DNA of 64,000 nt from Agapetus fuscipes (lineage: Eukaryota > Arthropoda > Insecta > Trichoptera > Glossosomatidae), in assembly GCA_951799405.1 (NCBI GenBank), contig OX637337.1:17172347-17236346 (forward strand). Reading direction: 5' to 3'. How positions within the stretch are numbered: position 1 is the stretch's first letter; each line of letters starts with the position of its first letter. Below the pieces are notes generated by a model, which searched no databases, was not told where the DNA came from, and saw nothing but the letters and a program-made list of their open reading frames with translations. Below are positions 11,149 through 21,700 of the stretch, piece after piece. The position numbers and the translations under genes were made by a program.

Positions 11149-14100
11149 CTGAAAAGTAAAAAAAAAAAACAAGTCATAAAATCCTTTTTTATCTAGATTA
11201 TACAGCAATAGGGTAATTGCAGTGGTGGGGAATACGGTTTAAAATACTATGGTTGTGTAGAGTACATTTCAAGGATCACAACCATATATTTTTTATATAG
11301 TAAAAATAAAGATATCATTGATAATTTTCCAAAATAAAATGTCGAGAATTTGAATACCGCCAAAACGCAGTGGGGCCAAAGAAACACGCTGTGACGTCAA
11401 AATTACGTAGATGGATCCATCGGTCTTAGGAGACCTAACGGTACACTCCATACATCGTGAGATCCATTGACGTCACATTGCCTAAATAAAAAAATGAGCT
11501 GTTTTAGCGGAAATCGAAAATGGGCGAATTTTACCGAGCTGTAGTTTAAAAACTAAGCCAGATATTATTTTTTTAAAAAAGCAGATGCATTTTTTAAAAG
11601 GTAGTCTGTCATTTTATGAAATAAAAAAAATACCTGAAATTACCCTATTGTAATCTTGGATGGTTCCGCCTCCGGTGTTAGAACACTCGGACGTCCCAGG
11701 ATGCGGTGGACAGACAATGTTGAGAGCAATGGGAAAGTGAGTAAGGGACCATGGAGGGAAACGGCACTAGACAAGGAGTCCTGGAGCATTGTCGTGCAAG
11801 AGGCCCTGAGCCTTCAAGGCTTTTGAGACAAAGAAAGTAAGTAAGATTACACAGCAATAATCCGATCAAAAGATTAGCTGGTAGAATGCTTGCATTCAAA
11901 GACAAAGAGCTAGCATTAATTGCAGAATTTCTGTTTCCATTTCAAACCATTTAAGCTGAGTTCAAGAAGCACACTTTAAGCACTTCCAATGCTTACAAGT
12001 TGTTTGGGAAGCTCGCTACAGCAAATATTCCAGGCGGTGATGCCATTATTGCTCTCAAAATTTTGCTTTTTTTCTAGATAGGTCGGCGTAAGCATTATTT
12101 TTCTAAAAATTGACAACTTCAACAACACAAATATTTAAGTTATAGTAATAGAGACCGAACAAGTAACTTGGAGGTCAGAAGCATGTGCGACACTGAGGAC
12201 ATCATCAGGTGAAGACGGAAGAGATGGTTCTGGAGCTACCATGTAGATGGCTTAGGTAGGTTAATCCAAATCAACGGCTCAAGTAGGTTAATACAAATCG
12301 TTGCACACAATATAACAGATGGCCAGCCTCTAAAAACGCATTTTAAGATACATCTACATTTGATTCTGACAGACATTGCAAATTATCTGGTTTGACAGAT
12401 GAAGTTTACTTTTATTTGCTTGCAATCAATCAGAATGTTTTGTTGTAAGCAAAATAGTGAGCTCCCCGAACAATGCTGAGTGCTCACAGATGGGAAGTGC
12501 TCACAGATGGGAAGTGCTCACAGATGGGAAGTGCTCACAGATGGGAAGTGCTCACAGATCGGAAACGAGCTTCCCGAACACAATCTTATTTTTTGGTTTG
12601 AAAGAAGGCAATACATTACTGGTTTAGTATTCCTCACCATCATCAGTATAATTTCTTTTAGTTGGTTCGCTGGATTCATCAAGTGTTGACATCAGATCAT
12701 CAAACTCCTTCTGATCCATTTCTCTCTTCCGTTTCTTGGCTCTACTGGGACGTTTGCTTTTTGAATTCCTGAAATTATACAAAAAAACAGCTTGAAAATG
12801 AATACCAGATAAACAAATGACAATTCCTATTATTTATGTTACATTTAATAGTCTGAAGATGCCAACCTCAGAGGCTCAGTTAGTGAGGAAATCCTTTATA
12901 CAAATCATGAAACACGACCAACGAGCTCAGAAGAAAGAACTTCATCAATGGGAACTCATTTAACTACCTACATACAAATTATAAATCTATTTCAAAAATA
13001 AATTGTGATTTTTAAAAACTGTTACGTCTTGTGGACATGGAAATGTGTGCGGCAAAATAACGGCAAGATTATTTCTTCATACATTTATTCCTACAGGGCA
13101 GAGATTGCATGTTACTAGAGGAAGAGTATATTACTGACTTTGTACCTACTCGCGTTGCAGATAGCAATCTTGCAAATGTATCTTACCATAAAGTATGTGT
13201 ATATTTTATTAACTAATTACCAATTATATCCAATACAATAATACATCACAAAAACAATTCCAATTCACTAAAATAAACATCAGAGTCATCAATCAATATA
13301 AAAGACATAGATGGTGTAAGTTTGTTGCTTTCCATAACAACAACAAGCCATGTAACACAATAATAGGTATAACAATGAAAAAATAAAACAAAAGATATCA
13401 GCATCACAAGTCAAAAAGAGACATCAAATAACAATGATTTCATTTTGATTGATGATTATGTAGATCGATGATCAAACTCAAACATATTCCCCTAAGAAGG
13501 CGTTTGTTAGTGTACTTAGTTACTTTACTTATTGAAAGATACATGTGAGACAGACAACTTACATCGGTGAAAGACTAACATGTAAGATGTCTAGGCTTTG
13601 ACGGGAGGTTAACAAACAAGATGCTAATGCAGTCTGGTTAATAAAAGTCAACAGACTAGCTTAGCTGAGGCACATCCAGAGAATGGATCATCGGAGCGTG
13701 GAAAAGATAGTTCTGACAGTGGGAAGACCTAGATCAAGATGGCTAGGCGGAGTGGTGGCAGACTGCCATGAGGCAGCAGTATGGGGCTGGAGGAGGAAGG
13801 CAGTGGACAGCTGCGTTTGAGACCACAACCCATCCTGTGTTGACGTGATAGTAATGATAATGATGGAACAATTTTCTGTTGTATAAACCATCTGCATTGA
13901 ATAAATGTTGATGTAGTTTGACAGATAATGAATTCAATTTCTCAAAAGTTACACAAACCTGGGTACCAATAGCTCAGCAAGGGAAGGATATCGCTTGAGT
14001 CTTTCTGAAAACAAAATCATTTTAATGGTATTTTTTTCTAGAATTATAACTTTTTACTTAACCTTTAAATATTTACCTCTCATAGTGCTCAAGTCCTCGT

Positions 14101-14371
14101 CACTAAGACTTTCCTCCTTCACTAAAATCTCTTCAAAAGTTATTTGTTCAGAGTCTTCCACGACTACAACAACTGCATCATCGTCTGCGATAGATTGCGA
14201 ATTATTAAACAACACATTATGTGTAAAGCACACATCGTTTAGTGAAGTATTTCTAGTTTCATCTTTATTGTTTTCATCATTGTAAACTAAAGTATATGTA
14301 TTTTCTTCCATTTCAGTTTTTTGATAATAAATTGAACGCAAACGACACAAACTCAAATTTGGAACTGTCAC
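10856..14371 (-). CDS. Coiled-coil nuclear-type protein, 4 exons (gene span)
   Basis: Exons on the minus strand: 14311-14077, 14004-13959, 12768-12638, 11148-10856. They total 705 nt, a whole number of codons, giving 234 residues. An in-frame ATG at 14371 would add 20 residues; I prefer the one at 14311. The N-terminal part is acidic (a run of valines between DDDA and EDSEQ). The middle is strongly basic (SKRPSRAKKRKRE, a likely nuclear localisation signal). The last about 95 residues are a charged coiled coil (EEKQEQLWELQ..., then EEEEKALEQFN). I do not recognise the family. A regulatory or chromatin-associated protein is only an inference from the basic stretch and coiled coil. It is divergent with NEDD8. 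Confidence 0.7.
11206..11650. mobile_element. MITE with CAATAGGGTAATT ends, copy 1
   Basis: Inverted ends CAATAGGGTAATTGCAG and CTGAAATTACCCTATTG. The interior, about 410 bp, matches the element at 59989-60447 in reverse orientation along its whole length. It carries two TGACGTCA palindromes (CRE-type sites). Non-coding. Confidence 0.75.
11660..11850 (+). pseudogene. LINE C-terminus relic (GRPRMRW family)
   Basis: Encodes GRPRMRWTDNVES, then shifted frames, ending in GCCCTGAGCCTTCAAGGCTT. The same family is at 26300-26470 ([20 protein letters not shown]) and, reversed, at 45838-46015. Confidence 0.65.
11862..11955 (+). repeat. A-family SINE head fragment
   Basis: ATTAGCTGGTAGAATGCTTG followed by a decayed B box; the rest is lost. 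Confidence 0.5.
12160..12345 (+). pseudogene. LINE C-terminus relic
   Basis: One frame reads RRKRWFWSYHVDGLGRLIQI, resembling the R-R-x-R-W-x-G-H-V motif after LINE RTs, and later DGQPLK. A sister copy is at 24340-24470. Confidence 0.5.
12479..12563 (+). repeat. 17-bp tandem repeat, five units
   Basis: TGCTCACAGATGGGAAG repeated head-to-tail about five times, the last one diverged. The open frame over it is only a consequence of the repeat. Confidence 0.85.
12638..12768 (-). CDS. Coiled-coil gene, exon 3
   Basis: Acceptor ATTTCAG, donor GTGAGG. It encodes NSKSKRPSRAKKRKREMDQK, then EFDDLMSTLDESSEP. Its phases fit both neighbours. Confidence 0.7.
13630..13880 (+). pseudogene. LINE C-terminus relic
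   Basis: One frame reads LRHIQRMDHRSVEKIVLTVG then RPRSRWLGGVV, closing AVDSCV and stop. This is the usual basic arm of jockey/RTE-type LINE proteins. It ends in a short TGATAATGATG tail. Confidence 0.65.
13959..14004 (-). CDS. Coiled-coil gene, exon 2 (46 nt)
   Basis: Acceptor GTTTTCAG, donor GTTTGT. It reads ERLKRYPSLAELLVP when joined by phase. Too short to stand alone; supported by phase continuity on both sides. Confidence 0.65.
14077..14311 (-). CDS. Coiled-coil gene, exon 1
   Basis: Starts MEENTYTLVYNDENN and ends SLSDEDLSTMR plus one base, donor GTAAAT. An upstream in-frame ATG at 14371 exists. Confidence 0.7.
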
Positions 14372-14596
14372 TTGTCGTCCAATCGAAGTTTACCCTGATT
14401 TCACTTTTGTTAATGCTGTAAAATAAATCCCAACATTAAAACAACCTATCATACAAGTTGGGAAATAATTTAAAATCCCCATCAGGAATATCGCACTTGT
14501 CAAAAATTAAATTTTGCCAAAATTTACCGTCATTGTTATACAGATTATTCACTAACTTAGTGAAAACCGTGTTCATTTTATAAATATAATAGAAAA
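14312..14596. promoter_or_regulatory. Shared head-to-head promoter region (NEDD8 / coiled-coil gene)
   Basis: The two start codons are divergent and about 285 bp apart (225 bp from the alternative ATG). A CCAAT word is at about 14379. No TATA box stands out. This arrangement suggests a bidirectional promoter; that is inference from layout. Confidence 0.5.
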
Positions 14597-14614
14597 ATGC
14601 TGATCAAAGTGAAA
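14597..14614 (+). CDS. NEDD8: NEDD8 exon 1 (18 nt coding)
   Basis: ATGCTGATCAAAGTGAAA, then donor GTGAGT. Phase 0. It encodes MLIKVK, the conserved NEDD8 start. Confidence 0.9.
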
Positions 14615-15577
14615 GTGAGTCATTTTATTTCACAATTTTAACTGAAGTTCGTTTAATTCAGCTACCTGATTTTTGAGGTTAATTTTGCTTTTTGTATGGT
14701 TGGTTCACAGACCCTCACTGGCAAGGAGATAGAGATCGACATAGAGCCGACAGATAAGGTGGAGAGAATAAAGGAGCGCGTGGAGGAGAAGGAAGGCATC
14801 CCGCCACAGCAGCAGAGGCTCATCTTCTCCGGGAAACAAATGTAAAACATTTCATCCATCATTATTTTTTTGTTACTTTTGTTTAACCATTGTTGCAGAT
14901 TCCTCGGCGTCCTTGAGTCCTTATTTTTCTTGTTCTTCTTCAATGAAGATTGTCATTATAGCAATTTGCATCTTCTATACTTCTGCACAATAGAGGGATC
15001 TTGTGCATCTGCCAAACCACTGTCTCAGGTTCTTCAATGATGTTTCCCTTCAACTTAAAGCTCGTCTTCTCTCAATTCTTTCTGTATGATGAGATGCAGG
15101 TGTGAATCCTTCTCATTTCTTATTATGTGGCCGAAATAAACCAGATTTGCCTTTTGACGGACATCAAGAGTTTGGCTCTGGTATTCATCCAGGAAACCTT
15201 CAACATCAATTAGTAGACCCACATTTCAAATGCAGTGATTCTGTTCTTGAGGCACCGTGTAAGTGTCCACCCTTCCATGCCATTAAGTGCAATTGGAAAG
15301 ATGTAGCATCTCACCATACGCAGACGGCTTGATAATGAGCGATTACAACTTTTTCTGACGGTTCAGTTCTATCCAATTCAGGAATACCGAGGAACAGTGA
15401 GGAACTCTTGAACTTGTTTATGAGTCCGCAGCATTAACCACTAGACTACTTCTTTATGAAAACTTTTTGTTGTTGTATTCCAGGAATGATGAGAAGACAG
15501 CGCTAGATTACAAGGTCCAGGGAGGATCAGTTCTCCATCTTGTGCTGGCCCTGCGAGGAGGAGTAATGTCTGTGTGA
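14597..15577 (+). CDS. NEDD8: NEDD8 ubiquitin-like modifier (gene span, 3 exons)
   Basis: Exons 14597-14614, 14711-14841 and 15484-15577 join to 243 nt, giving 80 residues. The start is MLIKVK, then [20 protein letters not shown], and the end HLVLALRGG followed by the short tail VMSV. Several features separate it from ubiquitin: [32 protein letters not shown], and alanine before the final LRGG (LALRGG). The C-terminal tail must be removed by a NEDD8 hydrolase to expose Gly76. The mature protein is activated by NAE1/UBA3 and conjugated by UBC12 to cullins, which switches on cullin-RING ubiquitin ligases in nucleus and cytoplasm. Donors are GTGAGT and GTAAAA; both acceptors end CAG. Intron 2 holds a reversed LINE. 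Confidence 0.95.
14711..14841 (+). CDS. NEDD8: NEDD8 exon 2
   Basis: Acceptor GGTTCACAG, donor GTAAAA. It encodes [17 protein letters not shown] to SGKQ plus two bases of the Met codon. Confidence 0.95.
14875..15440 (-). pseudogene. LINE RT C-terminus relic in NEDD8 intron 2
   Basis: The reverse strand reads [42 protein letters not shown] and LRQWFGRC, in that order with frame breaks. These match the Y-G-x-E-x-W-T-L-x-K, AFEMW and GHI-R motifs of non-LTR retrotransposons. It is antisense to NEDD8. Confidence 0.7.
15484..15577 (+). CDS. NEDD8: NEDD8 exon 3
   Basis: Acceptor GTATTCCAG. It encodes [20 protein letters not shown], then LALRGG and the tail VMSV, TGA. Confidence 0.95.
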
Positions 15578-15639
15578 TCTGACCTCCTGTGATCTCTAAA
15601 CAAATACACTAGCACCCAATTTCAAAAACACCTCTTAAA

Positions 15640-15850
15640 TTTCAAAGGATTCTTGGCAACTTTAATTTTTGTATTTGACAATATGTTTTCAGCTGCGACA
15701 CTCAGTCCACATTTTAAATTATAGGCTCGCTCTCGGCCAACCGCTGCACTGCTGTGGTGTCTGTGGACGTCCATCCAGTCTCCCTGGTATCTTCCCATGG
15801 GACACTGCTCCACTAGGTGTTGTATTGTCTGGTTACTTGCTCCACAGTTT
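15640..15850 (-). pseudogene. LINE C-terminal domain relic
   Basis: The reverse strand reads CGASNQTIQHLVEQCPMGRY, matching the CGA..QT..H-I/L-V..CP zinc-like end of many LINE proteins, followed by GDWMDVHR. A fragment only. Confidence 0.6.
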
Positions 15851-15851
15851 T

Positions 15852-16186
15852 TGTTTACAGAAACGCAATGTAATCATACATTGCCCGAATGGAAAAACAA
15901 AACAGAATAATTGAAATTATACTGTGCATGTGTTGAAGTCTCCTTTGTGAAGCTTTGAAAACATGATGTATGTATTTCTGCATCTAAAAAGTGATCTGGT
16001 TGCTAAGGGGCATTTGAAACTTAGAAGGTGTTGGTGAAATTGCACATAAATCTAATGTAATACACATAAGCCTCATTTTTAATTCTGAAAGAATGCCCTT
16101 TTATTTTGATAACTTATTTATAATTTAAATTTAATTAAAAATAAGATTTTGTAAATTTTGTTTTGTTGTTACTTATCATAATCACC
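15852..16186. other. NEDD8 3' flank, nothing recognised
   Basis: AT-rich; may hold the NEDD8 3' UTR. No other feature seen. Confidence 0.3.
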
Positions 16187-16560
16187 TTTAATAATAATAA
16201 TAAATTGTTAATTTTATGTAGCGCTGTTAAGAGGCTTTAACGACTACAAGGCACTTTTATGTGTTGAAGCTTCTATTAAGCAAATGTGTCTCAAGCAACT
16301 TCCTGAAACTTCCAACATCGGTCTCTGTTCTCATACAGAGGCACACCCCAGCAGGATGGACCAGCGGAACTAAGAGCCTTGTCCCCCGTAGCCCGTTCTG
16401 TTCAGTCAAAGCAGCAATTGAAGCTTATTTACGTTGACGGCTGAGAAGGAGTAGACAGAAGGCAAATTTCATGGCTGTGAAACATTCCAGATTGGATTGG
16501 AATACCACAAATGGGGGTTTTGCAGGACAGACAGGCCTTCTGCTTAGTGATCGTCAACAT
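16187..16560 (-). mobile_element. LINE 3' end with AAT tail, reversed
   Basis: Starts on the plus strand with (AAT)n and GCGCTGTTAAGAGGC..., the reversed tail of a CR1/L2-type LINE (read on the minus strand: CTTAACAGCGCTACATAAA, then ATT repeats). Upstream coding is not readable. Confidence 0.45.
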
Positions 16561-17456
16561 AGGGAGGACCTAGTACAGCATTCATAGAATAAGTATCATA
16601 TTATTCATTCGAAAAGCAACTGCGCTGAGGTCAAAAGTGATAATAGTCTAATTAAACATCAGTATCAAAATCTCATTCATGATCAAAAATGACCTTTGAG
16701 TTAAAGCAAACTAAAAAATACACTTTTTTAATATATTATGTGGATTGCAAAATGGTGTAGCTAATGGCCTAATTGGATGAATCTATTTACCACATGGATT
16801 TCATCATGCTTGAAAAGGCAGTAGGTACCTTGTTTTGCTAGCCACCTGCCTCTGTTGGTTGCCATCCCCTTGAGCTATGAATAGGACGAGACATCCATGA
16901 GCCGCTTCAAATTCTGGAAGTGTGAAGTTCTTTGGCAACTTCCAGTTTGTCTCTTTCAAACTCTTTGTTCATTTCATAAAAGCTATTCAACCTTATTGCT
17001 GAATGGTACTTATAATTGATGACAAAAGTATTGGTTTCTAAAATAGGTTGAAATTTTTGGTTTTAAGTAAAACTCCAGTGCTTTAAAAACATCTTTATTA
17101 TACAATCAAAATATTATACCATAGACCTACATATTTTTTTAATTCTTCAATTGAAGAATTAGATTTGTCTATGCATAATTAAAAAAATATACTTTTTGTA
17201 TAGGTATTTCAGCATACCTTATCTCCAAAGACAATTTATAAAAATAGCACCTTATGTTTTTTCAACATAAAAGATGGAATTTTTAAAAATAATGTAGGTA
17301 CATAAAATCTTAAGTTTAAGTTATTAATTTTTATGTTCCTTCATTAAGCAGATGTACAAAAAATATTTGGTTAGTGTTTTTATTGATAAATATTATGTTA
17401 AAGTACTTAATGCACATAAAAGAACAATAATAATAATAAGAGGAAGACTAAATTCA
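16561..17456. other. Intergenic, AT-rich
   Basis: No gene seen. A 22-bp palindrome TTAATTCTTCAATTGAAGAA-TTA is at about 17140. Between NEDD8 and the transglutaminase 3' end. Confidence 0.3.
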
Positions 17457-17708
17457 ATCGGTGCTATTCTTAGACATTTTAGTCCCCCGTTGAGCCCACG
17501 CCTTGACAAACTAATGATGCATTTGTATGAAGATCTGTCAATCCAAGATGGCTGCAAGTGAACAGCTGAACTAGTCTTCATACAAAATATTACCAAAATT
17601 CGGTAGATAAGAATGACCGTGGTGATAAGACTTTCAGCCCAGGCATCATTAGTTTGCCAAAGCGTGGGCTCAACTGACGACTAAACTGTCGTAAGAATAG
17701 CCCCGAAT
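17457..17708. mobile_element. MITE with about 65-bp inverted ends
   Basis: The left end (ATCGGTGCTATTCTTAGACA ... ACAAACTAATGATGC) is the near complement of the right end (GCATCATTAGTTTGCC ... GTAAGAATAGCCCCGAAT). One left-end fragment recurs at 20996-21050. No ORF. Confidence 0.7.
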
Positions 17709-18572
17709 GATACTTATTATAATTTTATTACATTTAAATTATTGAAAAAATCCTTTGAAACCCAAAATCGATCAGGATCGGTGATAATGAGACAAAAAAT
17801 GGTAAAAAAATGTTTTCACAGATTAAAATACAGATTCTATACCTACCTATCTTTTAACTTAATATAAGATTAGATGGCACTTTTGGACAAAACATTTTGT
17901 AAGTACTCATACATGAAATATATTTTTTTGTACAAAATCTCATTAAATACATAGAGGAGTAAACAAGTTTTACTTTGTCAATTAAAACTGTGTTTAAAAT
18001 CCATGTTAATACTTCCATAAACTTTTAAAGCTATTTTTTGTATTCCCTTGTACAATACTTAAAATAATAAATTCCACTAACTAAACAAACAACTATAACT
18101 GGTTAGTTTGGCAAAGGAATGAGTCATGAAAACACCAAGTTCCGATAGTTTGAATGTCAACTGCAAAGGGATGAATGTAAACGTTTTATGAGTTGCCCTT
18201 TGTTGTGACAAGACGAGGAGAAATAAGTGAAGATATTACATGAGAACAGATGCAGTAACAGCCATTTTACATTAGATGCATTCTGCCCAGTTTGTCTATG
18301 GTTTTCACAATCTGGCTCCAGGTTGGAAATCAGTACTGTATGGAGATGTCTGAAAGCTTTCACGCAGTTTCTCCGGTAATCCATAGGAAATTTGTGGATA
18401 ATGCGTTATGTCTGAAAAGGCCATTATAGTGCTATAGGCTAAGCATTCCAACCCCCTTTCTATGCTCAAGGGAATGTAGGTTAGTGGTTGAGAGTAGGGC
18501 CATTGTCTTCTATGCTTTCTTTCATCTCAAACGGGACTGCAGTATTTAAACTAGCACCAAGTATTGGTGGTT
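17709..18572 (-). other. Transglutaminase 1 3' flank / likely 3' UTR
   Basis: No repeats recognised. Minus-strand AATAAA words (TTTATT on plus) occur near 17722, so a 3' UTR of about 0.85 kb is possible but unproven. Confidence 0.3.
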
Positions 18573-18758
18573 TCAGACTTCGTTTGTTGTTGTGTTTCCG
18601 TTGATGATATTTTCCTTGCCCGGGCTGACGTTAAACGCAAGGAATCCGTCCACATCGTCCAGCTCCTTTGATGTGAACTTGGCTGCAATGGTGTGCCGAC
18701 CAGACCAAGGGGGAGTAAACTTGACATTGGCCATCGCAAACGCTTCTGGTGCGACATT
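18573..18758 (-). CDS. Transglutaminase 1 exon 12 (last)
   Basis: Acceptor TTTGTTGCAG, phase 0. It encodes [20 protein letters not shown], ending TTTNEV and TGA; second C-terminal beta-barrel ([11 protein letters not shown]). A SINE begins about 22 bases upstream of this acceptor. Confidence 0.9.
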   Translation of the reverse strand, partial: NVAPEAFAMANVKFTPPWSGRHTIAAKFTSKELDDVDGFLAFNVSPGKENIINGNTTTNEV

Positions 18759-21700
18759 CTGCAACAAACACATGTAAATTATAGTGACCGATCCATGGTC
18801 TAGAGGTTACGGAAGGTTGTGAGTTTGATTTCCAGTGGAACACAAAAGATATTTTTGTGTTCCACTTATATTTTCAAAAATTCTCTTCACTGAGTCAAAA
18901 GATTCATATTGCCTTACCAAAGACCGGTCACAAAAGGTAGATCCAGCCTAGCAGCAATTGAGTCTTGCTTGAGAATTGTCACTTTGTAGCGACGACAAAG
19001 CTAGCACAAAATCCGGTCAATAGCTAAGTTGGTAGAATACTTGCATCTCATGCGGAGAGCTAGGGTTCGATTCCCACTGAGGGTGCAAGAAATGGTTTCC
19101 GGTTTTAGTGTTTATTTCAAACGCAAAATAAAATACCAGCAAGCTTTACTCAGCCTTCACAAAAAATGAGAACCAGCCTCCTCAGGAGCCGGAAAAGGCC
19201 CACTTCAAATGAAGTGGTTGGCGTAAGGCCATCCCCTTACCTGTAAAATTAAATAGGTTTCACACACCACATGTGACTCCTAAGGACAAGATGCACTATA
19301 TGCGCAGCTAAGTTGTGTTGTGTTTTGCGTACTCGCTACCAAACTCAGTAAAAGTTCTGGAAATAAGAGACAATAAACAGTAGACTATGATGCTCTGACC
19401 AAGCAACACCCTGTGACAGGGGCGTGCATCCCGTACAGGCACATGCGTCTAATAGGTAGGCAATATAATGGTAAAAAGAACATTTAATCTTGATATTCAG
19501 ATTTAAAATTCGGTGGGAGCCATTGTTAACACTTCAGTCAATTTCAGATGGTTATTTTAAAGGAATGGGAGAAAATATTTATTCTGAAATGTATTTGCCT
19601 ATACCCTATGCACGCGCCTGCCCTGTGACTAGGAGTATAAAGCTCTTAATTAGGTCTAATATAGTCATTTTTAGCTGCAATTTAATAAGAATTTAAAATC
19701 TAACCAGAGAGTTCCTTGCAGCGTGTTGCTGGCTTGAGCACTCTCATTGTGCATTTACCTGTTTTGAACATCAACAAGGAATACATTTCATAATCTACAT
19801 TACCTCTGTAAGCTTGATCAACAGCTGCTTTTCCAGGCCACATCCTTCTATGGTGAACTGTCCCTTCTTCAATGATATCGGCAGAGGATTCTGCAGCTTT
19901 ATTGTGGCTTCGAACTCCCGCCCGGTGGTTGGGTTGGGATCCTGGATGGTGATTTTGATGTCGGGTTTTCTCACTCGGAAGTCATCCTGGGCAAAATACT
20001 CAAACTCTGTCTCCACTATTTTGGCTAAGCAGGCAATGTTGAAGGCACACTGGAAACAAAATACTAATTTATCACATGAAAATTATCCCAGCTAATATTA
20101 GAAATTAATTCTTTAATTTTTTTAATTTATCTATTTCTATGATTCTATGAGCATTCAAAATATCCCTGGGCCATGTGACGTCAGTCATAATAAATTCCCT
20201 ATAATCAGGGGATTTTTGATTGCTTACAGCATTTAGTCAGTCAAAGAACACACATTTTTGTTGTTGCAAAATATTACATAGAAATACATATTATAAATAT
20301 TGTTGAAAATATTTATGGTTGTCAAATTATGTAAAATTACTTTTAAAGCTGAATTTCTTGCGTATTGAAATGTACTTGGATATTTGTCAAACTGAAATTG
20401 GTTATTTGAATAATTATTCAAATCATTTTGTTTTTATTAAAACGCAACTACGCAACTAAGCTACACATATACTGTAACTTCTTGCCTCGCATGTGGCGAG
20501 TTGAACCTATTTATTTTTACAGGTAAGGGGGCCGGCCTTACGCCAACCACTTCAGTTAAAGTGGGGGTTTCCCAGCTCCCGAAGGGGCTGGTACTCATTT
20601 CTTGTGAAGGCTGAGTAAACCTTGCCGGTATTTTTATTATGGGGTTTGAAATAAACACCGAAATAGGAAATCATTTCAGACACCCTCCTCGGTGGGATTC
20701 GAACCCGAGCTCACGGGGTTGAATGCAAGCACTCTACCAACTGAGCTATCGACCGGTAATTAAGCCCAAGCAAATTGTATACTCTTTGAATTATATCGCA
20801 AATTCAACCAATTTAGTAGGTGTATTGTCTTACTTTGCATTAAAACGAAGTGCTTACAACATGCAATAAGTATATTTAGGATTTAACCATGATTTGCATG
20901 AATGAGACACTAGCGCATCTGGCGGAAAGTTATCCAGCTGAATGATATCCTCATTGTATAATTGTTAATAAAATCTTAGATTGCGGTCTTTGATTCTATC
21001 GGTGTTATTCTTAGACATTTTCGTCGCCCTTTGAACCCAGGTTTTGCTTAATTTTGATTCTTGAACATTTCTGAAGTAGTTAGGCTTGCGTCTCGAGCTC
21101 AACGCCCGCCCAAATCTAACCTCCAAATGTATGCGAAGTTAGGCCTAGACAAAACCGCCTCGGAGACGGTTTTGTGGTACAATCGATTTTGACAACTGCC
21201 GTATTTAATATTAAATCGTAAATATTTGCTTTATTACTGTTTTGTTTTGCGATTTGTTTTTGTCATTTTGGTCAAATTGACAGAATTCAGCACTTTTTTG
21301 CTAATCAATCGCTTTTTGAGGCACAAAACACACAAAATTAAAAAGCAAAAGAAATCATTTGACAGATTGCATCACGGCTCGCGGCAAATTTCTCAATATG
21401 AAAAATTTGCCGCGAAACTGAAGTTATGTATATAGTTTAAAATAAGTGAAGAGGATATTTAATACTCTACGAACACATATGAGACACTTCTTCCATCTGA
21501 AATAAAATATTTACTTGCATTTCGGCCGACATCTGATTTGTGTACAAACAAAACAGTCAGCCGTCCGCCATTGTGACGTCAGCGATATTTGTGTGGTCGT
21601 CCCAAACGCATATTCCCTACATTTGGTTTATTTTTCCCGATCCACAAAAAATATACGGATTTATTTGGCTAATCAATTGTTTTCAAAGTTGTTTTAATTA

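Noticed and set aside
20650..20757. A functional tRNA gene
   Set aside because: A and B boxes are good, but the sequence continues into the A SINE body and many decayed copies exist; no proper acceptor-stem pairing.
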